The position numbers were made by a program, and so were the translations under genes. From JALONO01 sp038209965 (GTDB lineage: Bacteria > Bacteroidota > Bacteroidia > Cytophagales > Thermoflexibacteraceae): DNA of 58,072 nt. Positions within the stretch are counted from its first letter, which is position 1. Each line of letters starts with the position of its first letter. This document shows, piece after piece, positions 43,926 to 50,814 of the stretch. The notes beneath the pieces were generated by a model that did not search any database, was not told the origin of the DNA, and saw only the letters and a list, made by a program, of their open reading frames with translations. The stretch is taken from assembly GCA_038209965.1 (NCBI GenBank), contig JBBQXF010000012.1:1-58072 (forward strand), written 5' to 3'.

Positions 43926-44184
43926 GGTAATCGGTGTTTTAAAATGACAATATTAGTTAATGAAGTTAACTATTTTTTTGTGTTAATTGCTTGTTAGACT
44001 GATCATTGGGTTGTTTATTTCTTTCCTTTTGTTTCAAATATGCCGCGATGGCCCACCCGGACAAACACCCCTAGTCGGTTACTCCTGCCATATTAATGCC
44101 AGCTAGGGGCAAATGGTAACCATTTAGCGGGATACTTGCCCGGGATCGCAAGCAATTGGAGCAGGTTACAATCTCGTAGAGTGT

Positions 44185-45879
44185 TTACTCATCGGTCACG
44201 CAGCCTTCGGAGGCGGGCCCCACACTTTTGATGTATTTCCACAAAACTCCGCTGGTCACTTTGTAGGGTGGCTGGATCCAACTGGCCCGCCGGCGATCCA
44301 GTTCTTGGTCACTCACCAACATATCGATGGTACGGTTGCGGGCATCAAGCACAATCTGGTCCCCGGTCATAACCAGCGCAAGGTTGCCGCCTGCTTGGGC
44401 CTCGGGAGTGATGTGCCCCACCACAAAACCATGCGTACCACCCGAAAACCTGCCATCGGTGATCAAGGCTACTTTATCGCCAAGGCCGGCCCCCATAATG
44501 GCCGAGGTGGGTTTGAGCATTTCGGGCATTCCCGGTGCACCTTTGGGCCCACTGTACCGGATCACCACTACGTCGCCCGGCTGAATTTCATGTTTGGTGA
44601 TGCCCTCGTTTAGATCGGCTTCCGAATCATATACCCGGGCCGTACCCTCAAACCGTTCCCCTTCTTTGCCCGTAATCTTGGCCACGGCCCCGTCGGGGGC
44701 AAGATTGCCATACAAGATCTGGATATGGCCGGTTGGTTTAATGGGGTTGGCAAATGAATGGATAACCTCTTGGCCCGCCAGTAATCCCGATGAATTGGCC
44801 AAATTTTCGGCCATTGTTTTGCCCGTAATGGTGAGGCAATCGCCATGGAGCAGCCCTTCGGCCAATACCATTTTCATCACCGCCTGTACGCCGCCCACAT
44901 TGCACAGATCTTCCATGAAATATTTGCCGCTCGGTTTCAGATCGGCCAGAAGGGGAGTGCGGTCGCTGATGCGCTGAAAGTCTTTAAGGGTAAATTTGAC
45001 CCCGACCGATTTGGCCATCGCCAGCAAATGGAGCACGGCATTGGTTGAGCCGCCCAGCACCATTATCATCGTCACGGCATTTTCAAACGCCTCAAAGGTC
45101 ATCAGGTCGCGGGGCTTTAAATCCAAGGTCAGGGCGTGGTAAATGGCCGGGCCGATCTGATCGCATTCGGCCTGTTTCATCGGGCTGACCGCCGGGAACG
45201 AGGAACTGTTGGGCAGGCTCATCCCCATGGCCTCGATCGCGGTGGCCATGGTATTGGCGGTGTACATGCCCCCGCAAGCTCCCGCCCCCGGAATCGCGTT
45301 TTTGATCACGCCCTTGTATTCTTCTTGCGTAATAGTGCCCGATACTTTTTTGCCATAGGCTTCAAATACCGAAATAATGTCCAACTTTTTGCCCTTGTAT
45401 TGGCCATAATCGTAGCGGCCCGAGTTGATGGTGCCGCCATACACCAGAATGGCCGGGCGGTTGAGGCGGCCAATGGCCAACATGGCGCCGGGCATATTTT
45501 TGTCGCAGCCCACCAAGGCCACCACCCCGTCATAGCATTGTCCGCCCACGATGGTCTCGATCGAGTCCGCGATCACGTCGCGCGAGGGCAGGGAGTAGCG
45601 CATGGCCAAGGTGCCATTGGTCATCCCGTCGCTCACGCCCACGGTGTTGAAAGTCAGGCCAATTAGTTTTTCGGTGGCATTGATGCTCTTTTTTACCCGG
45701 CTGGCCAGTGCATTGAGGTGCATGTTGCACGTGTTGCCCTCAAACCCCGTGCTGGCAATGCCCACTTGGGCCTTGGCCATGTCGTCTTCGGTCAGGCCAA
45801 TGCCATACAGCATGGCTTGGGCGGCGGGGAGGTTTTCATCTTGGGTGAACGTGCGGCTGTAACGATTGATTGGATCCAT
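44185..45879 (-). CDS. ilvD: Dihydroxy-acid dehydratase
   Basis: This 564-residue Fe-S dehydratase converts dihydroxy-acids to 2-oxo acids in Val/Ile/Leu synthesis. The cluster cysteines appear in GFEGNTCNMHL, VGCDKNMPGAM and GACGGMYTANTMA; the C-terminal part has GRFSGGTHGFVVGHI. The length is standard. It is the second structural gene of the operon, 177 bases after ilvE. Confidence 0.97.
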   Translation of the reverse strand: MDPINRYSRTFTQDENLPAAQAMLYGIGLTEDDMAKAQVGIASTGFEGNTCNMHLNALASRVKKSINATEKLIGLTFNTVGVSDGMTNGTLAMRYSLPSRDVIADSIETIVGGQCYDGVVALVGCDKNMPGAMLAIGRLNRPAILVYGGTINSGRYDYGQYKGKKLDIISVFEAYGKKVSGTITQEEYKGVIKNAIPGAGACGGMYTANTMATAIEAMGMSLPNSSSFPAVSPMKQAECDQIGPAIYHALTLDLKPRDLMTFEAFENAVTMIMVLGGSTNAVLHLLAMAKSVGVKFTLKDFQRISDRTPLLADLKPSGKYFMEDLCNVGGVQAVMKMVLAEGLLHGDCLTITGKTMAENLANSSGLLAGQEVIHSFANPIKPTGHIQILYGNLAPDGAVAKITGKEGERFEGTARVYDSEADLNEGITKHEIQPGDVVVIRYSGPKGAPGMPEMLKPTSAIMGAGLGDKVALITDGRFSGGTHGFVVGHITPEAQAGGNLALVMTGDQIVLDARNRTIDMLVSDQELDRRRASWIQPPYKVTSGVLWKYIKSVGPASEGCVTDE

Positions 45880-46056
45880 ATTGCTTAGTTGGGAGTGTGG
45901 GTTTTTGCTCGTGATTTAATGAATGGTTTGAAAATTTAGAACAATTTGGATAAATACCTTGATTGAGTGTCTTGATTTTTAGTAGTTTTTGTTGGGAGTT
46001 TGCCCCAAGCCGATTTGAGTTGCGCGGCCAAAGTGCAGTTCCAAATTCCACCCCAC

Positions 46057-46965
46057 CTAAATAATGGTGTAGGACGGCTCCATGACCGAATGGACCAAGT
46101 CATAGTAAGCCTCGGCCAACCGTGCACAGTGCGACTTTTCGTAGGGCTTTCGCAACGGAACGCCATCTACCATGCCAATACCAGCCACTTCGGTGGCAGT
46201 CCCGACCAGCATGGCGGCATCGGCGGCTTGTAGTTCCGCTGGGGTAAACTGTCGTTCTTCGGCCTCAATGCCCAACTCCGCGGCCAATTCCAGCATGGTC
46301 TTTCTGGTAATGCCGGGCATCACACTCCCCAGTGGCGGGGTGAACAGCCGCCCGCCCTTTTCCATGAACAGGTTGGCCCCCGGCGACTGGGCCACAAATC
46401 CTTGGTGGTCCAGCAGGAGGGCTTCATCATAGCCCCGCCGCCGAGCCTCGGTACTGGCCATGATCGAGTTGACATAAAAACCAACCACTTTGCCCTCGTA
46501 CGGAAATGAGTTTGGGTGGGGCCGGGCAATGGGGGAGATGCCAACATTGAGCAACGTCTCACCCAAGAGTTTGGGCCATTTCCAAGCGGCCATCAGCAGT
46601 TTGGTGTGGGGATTGGCTTGCAGGGACATCGCATCGCCAGCCAGCAGCACCGGACGGATGTAGGCATTTTTCAGTTGGTTCTTTTCCAGCAGTTGTTGCG
46701 CGATCTGTTCCAGCTCCCCGTTGGTGAGCGCAAGATCCAGCCCCAGCAAAGTAGCTGTTCGGCGCATCCGCTCAAAGTGGGCCGTTGGTTGGAAAATCCG
46801 CACCCCGTGCTGGGTATCGTAGGAGCGAAGCCCCTCAAATACCCCATAGCCGTAATGCAGTGTTTGGGAAAATGGACTGCAAAGGGCATCTTTCGCTTTC
46901 ACGAATTTGCCGTTGAAGTAAACAAATGTCTTGTTGTTGTAGAACATATTGTCTAAAGTAACCAT
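46057..46965 (-). CDS. ilvE: Branched-chain amino-acid aminotransferase
   Basis: This 302-residue fold-type IV PLP aminotransferase carries out the last step of Val/Leu/Ile synthesis. It contains LHYGYGVFEGLRSYDT, the PLP-Lys region GKVVGFYVNSIMASTEARRRGYDEALLLD (read in parts) and the phosphate-binding PGITRKTMLELA. The start is ATG 46965, or the in-frame Met six codons later. It is the first structural gene behind the leader attenuator at 47013-47129, so the whole operon should respond to branched-chain amino-acyl-tRNA supply. ilvC and leu genes are not in the window. Confidence 0.95.
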   Translation of the reverse strand: MVTLDNMFYNNKTFVYFNGKFVKAKDALCSPFSQTLHYGYGVFEGLRSYDTQHGVRIFQPTAHFERMRRTATLLGLDLALTNGELEQIAQQLLEKNQLKNAYIRPVLLAGDAMSLQANPHTKLLMAAWKWPKLLGETLLNVGISPIARPHPNSFPYEGKVVGFYVNSIMASTEARRRGYDEALLLDHQGFVAQSPGANLFMEKGGRLFTPPLGSVMPGITRKTMLELAAELGIEAEERQFTPAELQAADAAMLVGTATEVAGIGMVDGVPLRKPYEKSHCARLAEAYYDLVHSVMEPSYTII

Positions 46966-47012
46966 AAATAAGGTGTTGTGCTTGACTTTGGCCGTTAGCC
47001 CGGTAATGGGTC

Positions 47013-47050
47013 AAAAAAAAGCCTTTCCATTTTAGGGATGGAAAGGCTTT
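47013..47050 (-). terminator. ilv leader attenuator (intrinsic terminator with antiterminator alternative)
   Basis: On the minus strand AAAGCCTTTCCAT and ATGGAAAGGCTTT (47038-47050, 47018-47030) form a perfect 13-bp stem with a 7-base loop, followed by a run of U (to 47013). It lies between the leader ORF and ilvE. Its 5' arm plus loop (47035-47046) can instead pair with 47066-47079 (GGGAUGAGAAAAGG), forming 12 pairs with two bulged A: the antiterminator. The ilvE ATG is 48 bases beyond the U-run. Confidence 0.92.
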
Positions 47051-47072
47051 AGTTGCTGCGCTAGTCCTTTTC

Positions 47073-47129
47073 TCATCCCATTGGGAAGATAATGACCACC
47101 ACCAAGAGCAAAATGATAACGTAGCGCAT
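47073..47129 (-). CDS. Branched-chain amino-acid leader peptide (ilvL-type)
   Basis: An 18-codon ORF encodes MRYVIILLLVVVIIFPMG. Codons 4-14 are eleven consecutive Val, Ile or Leu codons. Its stop lies 22 bases before the attenuator stem, and the last two codons, stop and following bases form the 5' half of the antiterminator. Known ilv attenuators work this way: scarcity of charged Val/Ile/Leu-tRNA stalls the ribosome on the run, leaving the antiterminator segment free. Completed translation covers it and lets the terminator form. There is no Shine-Dalgarno sequence, but the upstream A/U-rich bases are typical of Bacteroidota. The peptide itself probably has no function. Confidence 0.92.
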   Translation of the reverse strand: MRYVIILLLVVVIIFPMG

Positions 47130-47179
47130 CTATAATGAATGTTGAAGACTTGTGACCGGTAACGGTAACTACAGTTTTG

Positions 47180-47211
47180 TAAATTTAGTTGCTCCATTTG
47201 AAACTTCCAAA
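47180..47211 (-). promoter_or_regulatory. Probable promoter of the ilv operon
   Basis: On the minus strand TTTG (47208-47211) lies 20 bases before TAAATTTA (47180-47187), seven of eight bases including the T of TAnnTTTG in consensus order with the last G replaced. Transcription would start near 47173, giving a leader of about 45 bases before the leader-peptide ATG. Confidence 0.5.
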
Positions 47212-47409
47212 TTTTTCGCAAGTATTTAGCAATAAATATTAAAACGGCTGGCCCAACCGCCATTTTTCGCAATCTCGGCCGTTTAAAGTTGGGTTGCACA
47301 AGTTGGCAAAGCCAAACCTTTTCGCCAAATTTGCTGTTGTGAGTTTATTTGTGCCTTGCCGCCCCAGAAAACTTCGGGGGAAACTGCTTACCACTTTTTG
47401 CCAAATTTT

Positions 47410-49200
47410 GTGAAGGAACTAGCCTATCTTAACCGTTACCTATACAAGTACAAAGGATATTTGATTTGGGGGACAGCGTTCACCATCCTCTCCAACATAT
47501 TTGCCATTATTCCCGCCCAAGTTGTGCGTTTTGCTTTCGATTTGGTGGGGGACAACATCAATGTATACCTACTGTTCAAAAATTCGCCGGCCGAAAGTGC
47601 CATCTACGCGGAATTTGCGCGGGCAGTGCTCATCTACGGGGTGCTGATCGTGATCATGGCCCTTGTGCGCGGCTGGTTCCTGTACCTGATGCGCCAAACG
47701 ATCATCGTCATGTCGCGGATGATTGAATATGATCTCAAAAACGACATCTATTTTCACTACCAGACCTTGCCGATGAGCTTTTACCGCCGCAACAATACCG
47801 GCGATCTGATGGCCCGCATTTCGGAAGATGTGGGCAACGTGCGGATGTACCTCGGCCCGGCCATCATGTACGGGCTCAACATGGTCGTGTCGTTTGTGCT
47901 TATCATCAGTTATATGCTGTCGGTCAATGTGGAACTGACTTACTGGTCACTGCTCCCTTTGCCTTTCCTTTCGGCCAGTATTTACTATGTGAACAACTTG
48001 ATCGAGCGCTACTCGATTGAAATCCAAAAGAGTTTGTCGGCTATGTCCACTTTTGTTCAGGAAGCTTTTTCGGGAATCCGGGTCATCAAATCCTTCGTGC
48101 GCGAGGCAGATTCAACCGACCAGTTTAGCCGGCAAAGCAACGATTACAAAGATAAATCCATGAAGCGTGGGGTGGTAGATGCGCTCTTTTTCCCCATCAT
48201 GATGTTTATGATCAGTTTGAGCACCATCCTGACCGTGTACATGGGCGGGATCCAAGTGATCAGTGGCAATATAACGCCCGGGGTCATTGCCGAGTTCATT
48301 ATCTATGTCAACATGCTCACATGGCCGGTTGCTTCACTGGGCTGGATCGCGAGCATCACCCAAAAAGCGGCGGTATCCCAAGGGCGGATCAATGAGTTCC
48401 TGAACACCAAAACCGATTTGGTGTCCCGCAAAGACCTGAACACCAAGCTCCGGGGGGCGGTCAGCTTCAATAATGTCAGTTTCACTTACCCCGATTCAGG
48501 GATTGTGGCCCTTCGCAATGTCAATTTTACAATCAATCCTGGCCATGCAGTTGCCATCTTGGGCGCTACCGGCTCGGGCAAGAGCACCATTGCCAACTTG
48601 CTTTGCCGTCTTTATGATGTCTCCTCGGGCGAAATCCGGATCGACGGGACAGACATCCGCGATTACAACATTGCAATGCTCCGCCAACAAATCGGGTACA
48701 TTCCACAAGATGTCTTTTTGTTTTCCGAAACCGTTCGTGCCAATATTGCTTTTGGCACCAAGGGAATGACCGAAGCAGCCATCTGGCAAGCGGCCAAAGA
48801 TGCCGACGTGTATGACAACATCATGGAGTTCCCCAAGCAATTTGATACCGAAGTGGGCGAGCGCGGCCTTACGCTCTCGGGGGGGCAAAAGCAGCGCATT
48901 TCCATTGCGCGGGCCATCTCGCGCAACCCCAGCATCCTGATCATGGACGATGCCCTATCGGCAGTGGACACCAAGACCGAGAATGCCATCCTCAACAGCT
49001 TGCAGCGGATCATGCGTGACCGCACCACGGTCATCATTTCCCACCGGGTATCCTCGGCCAAGCTGGCCGATCAGATCATTGTGCTGGCCGATGGGCAAAT
49101 CATCGAGAGCGGCTCACACGAGCAACTGCTCGCCCTCGGGGGAACCTACCGCGATCTCTACGAAAAACAAATGCAGAGCGAAGAAGAAGTGGCCGAGTAG
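47410..49200 (+). CDS. ABC transporter, fused permease and ATPase (lipid/multidrug exporter type)
   Basis: This half-size exporter has about 596 residues. I start at GTG 47410 (VKELAYLNRYLYKYKGYLIWG), where homologues begin; a TTG at 47356 would add 18 residues. Six transmembrane helices (about 15-315) are followed by a nucleotide-binding domain: Walker A GATGSGKST, Q-loop YIPQD, signature LTLSGGQKQRISIARA, Walker B ILIMDDALSAVD, and H-loop ISHRVSSA. It works as a dimer exporting lipids, drugs or peptides. It is divergent from the ilv operon and monocistronic. Substrate unknown. Confidence 0.92.
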   Translation: MKELAYLNRYLYKYKGYLIWGTAFTILSNIFAIIPAQVVRFAFDLVGDNINVYLLFKNSPAESAIYAEFARAVLIYGVLIVIMALVRGWFLYLMRQTIIVMSRMIEYDLKNDIYFHYQTLPMSFYRRNNTGDLMARISEDVGNVRMYLGPAIMYGLNMVVSFVLIISYMLSVNVELTYWSLLPLPFLSASIYYVNNLIERYSIEIQKSLSAMSTFVQEAFSGIRVIKSFVREADSTDQFSRQSNDYKDKSMKRGVVDALFFPIMMFMISLSTILTVYMGGIQVISGNITPGVIAEFIIYVNMLTWPVASLGWIASITQKAAVSQGRINEFLNTKTDLVSRKDLNTKLRGAVSFNNVSFTYPDSGIVALRNVNFTINPGHAVAILGATGSGKSTIANLLCRLYDVSSGEIRIDGTDIRDYNIAMLRQQIGYIPQDVFLFSETVRANIAFGTKGMTEAAIWQAAKDADVYDNIMEFPKQFDTEVGERGLTLSGGQKQRISIARAISRNPSILIMDDALSAVDTKTENAILNSLQRIMRDRTTVIISHRVSSAKLADQIIVLADGQIIESGSHEQLLALGGTYRDLYEKQMQSEEEVAE

Positions 49201-49511
49201 GCTGGTTTGCAAGCTGCAAAACCGAAAATTGGGGGTCGGAGCTTTGTCTGATCGGCTGGCCAGTTTCTTTTATTCACTGGCCTGTTGATGGTTGACTCAA
49301 TGAAACGGGTGGAACCAAGCAAGAACGGTTGGCGATTTGATTTAGGACGGCGCGAAAGTGCCAACCACCATCGCTAAACCAAATAATACGGCAATGGTAA
49401 AATATTCTTTTCCATTTCATTTGTAAACAAATGACTGCCAAACTATTAATGAAATGTTCGGCAATTTTTATCATAATGATCAATAAAAAATTTAAATATT
49501 AAGCAAAAAAA
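49201..49511 (+). other. Intergenic region with an 18-bp palindrome
   Basis: These 311 bases lie between the ABC exporter and NeuD-like genes. A small hairpin (GGTTTGCA/TGCAAAACC) follows the ABC stop directly and could end transcription. The perfect palindrome TCATTTGTAAACAAATGA (49417-49434) lies 78 bases before the next ATG in very A/T-rich sequence and may be an operator. No gene seen. Confidence 0.5.
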
Positions 49512-50150
49512 ATGGAAAATCCAGTGGTTATTTTAGGGGCGAAAGGTTTGGGCAAAGTGGCCTTGGACATATTTAAACAAAACAATGTCATCGTGTACTG
49601 CTTTCTGGACGATGACCCCAAGCTCCGGGGCCAAGAGGTCCAAGAAGTACTGGTGACCGGCAAAACGGACGAGGAAGAATATTTGAAAGTTATTGGGGAA
49701 AAGTGTGAGGTGTTTATCGCGACCGACGACAACCGGGAGCGCAAATCGCTGGCCAAAATGCTGATGGAAGACTATAAAAAGATGCCCATCAACGCGATCC
49801 ATCCCAGTTCGGTGACCGAGGCATCGGCCAGCATTGGTCACGGCAACTTGATCGCGGCCGGGGCTTATGTGGGCAGTTTTGCCATCTTGGGCAACCACTG
49901 CATCCTCAATGCCCGGGCCATTGTGGATTACGATGCTCAATTGGCTGATTTTGTGCAGATTGGTGCCGGCAGTATCATCAACTCCGGGGTGGTCATTGGC
50001 GAAAGCGCCTTCATCGGATCAGGCGTGACAGTCGTTTCTGGGATCAAGATTGGCAAGAACACCCGCGTGGGTGCGGGATCGCTGGTCATTGCCGATGTGC
50101 CCGACAACACCACCGTGTTTGGGGTGCCCGCCCAAAAAGTGGCCAAATAG
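49512..50150 (+). CDS. NeuD/PglD-type sugar O/N-acyltransferase-like protein with altered active site
   Basis: This 212-residue protein has an N-terminal Rossmann-like half (VVILGAKGLGKVALDI, FLDDDPKLRG) and a C-terminal left-handed beta-helix of hexapeptide repeats (about 95-200), ending VGAGSLVIADVPDNTTVFGVPAQKV, as in PglD and NeuD. In PglD-type enzymes the general-base His sits in VDHD; here the segment reads ARAIVDYDAQL, so Tyr140 replaces His. The next family motif DYVHI reads DFVQI. Acetyl-CoA-dependent transfer to a nucleotide amino-sugar is therefore in doubt, although the fold is intact. It is the only gene of its transcript, ended at 50222. Confidence 0.85.
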   Translation: MENPVVILGAKGLGKVALDIFKQNNVIVYCFLDDDPKLRGQEVQEVLVTGKTDEEEYLKVIGEKCEVFIATDDNRERKSLAKMLMEDYKKMPINAIHPSSVTEASASIGHGNLIAAGAYVGSFAILGNHCILNARAIVDYDAQLADFVQIGAGSIINSGVVIGESAFIGSGVTVVSGIKIGKNTRVGAGSLVIADVPDNTTVFGVPAQKVAK

Positions 50151-50175
50151 TAGAGACGCGACGACTCGCGCCTAC
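50150..50175. repeat. Degenerate GTAGAGACGCG palindrome
   Basis: GTAGAGACGCGACGA followed by CTCGCGCCTAC forms an imperfect inverted repeat beginning at the last base of the preceding stop codon. It resembles, from memory, the GTAGAGACGCG...CGCGTCTCTAC palindromes scattered in some Bacteroidota and cyanobacterial genomes. A single degraded copy cannot prove membership. Confidence 0.35.
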
Positions 50176-50221
50176 TGGCAAAAAGTTGAGCGTAAGGCCA
50201 TTCGTAGTGTAAATTGGCACA

Positions 50222-50258
50222 AAAAAAATGCCCTCACTTTAGATGAGGGCATTTTTTT
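50222..50258. terminator. Strong bidirectional terminator
   Basis: AAAAAAATGCCCTCA and TGAGGGCATTTTTTT form a perfect 15-bp stem with a 7-base loop and T-runs reading in both directions. It ends the NeuD-like gene and, on the other strand, the small ORF that stops at 50282. Confidence 0.93.
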
Positions 50259-50281
50259 GCCGGAAATGTCAAATCCCAATC

Positions 50282-50488
50282 TCACTGTCTGTCCGAAACA
50301 TGGTGGCCCACTGGTTGGGGCACTAAAAAACCACAATTGGACAGCAATTTTCGCCAAGCTTCTTCTTCAGAATTTGCCGTTACGCCAAATTCTTGCGTTC
50401 TGGTAAGTTTATCCACTAACCAAAAAAAGCTCACTCCTGCTACTACGACTCTGTGTAGTTGGTAAAGTTCAGTAATTTCAAATGGCAT
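50282..50488 (-). CDS. Possible small protein of unknown function
   Basis: A 68-codon ORF begins MPFEITELYQLHRVVVAGVS and contains SEEEAWRKLLSNCG; composition is protein-like. The same frame is open upstream to an ATG at 50590 (102 codons), but the extra part is Phe/Val-rich and less convincing. An A-rich leader (TTTTTAAAG) just before the ATG at 50488 favours the short form. The downstream bidirectional terminator 24 bases after the stop supports real minus-strand transcription. No family recognised; it may belong with the remnant at 50595. Confidence 0.4.
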   Translation of the reverse strand: MPFEITELYQLHRVVVAGVSFFWLVDKLTRTQEFGVTANSEEEAWRKLLSNCGFLVPQPVGHHVSDRQ

Positions 50489-50594
50489 CTTTAAAAAGGG
50501 GAAATTAGAAATGTGAAGCGTAACCTTTATGCCAAAGTCAGTCATTACATTACTTGAAACAAAAATAGGGAAAGAAACCAGAAAAAACATCTTT

Positions 50595-50800
50595 TTAATA
50601 TTTTATTGAGTTTGGCGGGCCAAAGTAGTCAACCACCCAGAGGCGAGGTTGTCCATCGAGCGGTTTAATTGTTACCCAGATAGCCTCATCGCCCCCTTGA
50701 TGTTGCCAAAAGCCGAGCAGATTGGCCTCAATTTACTTTTTTCAGACCAGCTTTAAGGAAATATTGCCCTTGTTTATTTTTTGCCCTAACTTTAGCCGCG
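50595..50800 (-). pseudogene. Possible frameshifted gene remnant
   Basis: On the minus strand, 50595-50732 has an open frame with no usual start codon, reading EANLLGFWQHQGGDEAIW, then VTIKPLDGQPRLWVVDYFGP, and ending at TAA 50595. The stretch upstream is open in another frame (KQGQYFLKAGLKKVN, ending in TGA at about 50726-50728). A single lost base near 50730, after an A-run, would join the two. Both parts look like genuine protein, and the following small ORF (ATG at 50590) starts 4 bases after the TAA. The gene's start would lie under the amidohydrolase start. No family recognised. The 664-base gap between the NeuD-like and amidohydrolase genes holds only this, the small ORF and the terminator. 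Confidence 0.3.
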
Positions 50801-50814
50801 CTTAACCCAAACTC

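Noticed and set aside
43926..44184. A possible second attenuator between ilvD and ilvB
   Set aside because: No Val/Ile/Leu-rich short ORF and no hairpin with a U-run could be found in this gap.
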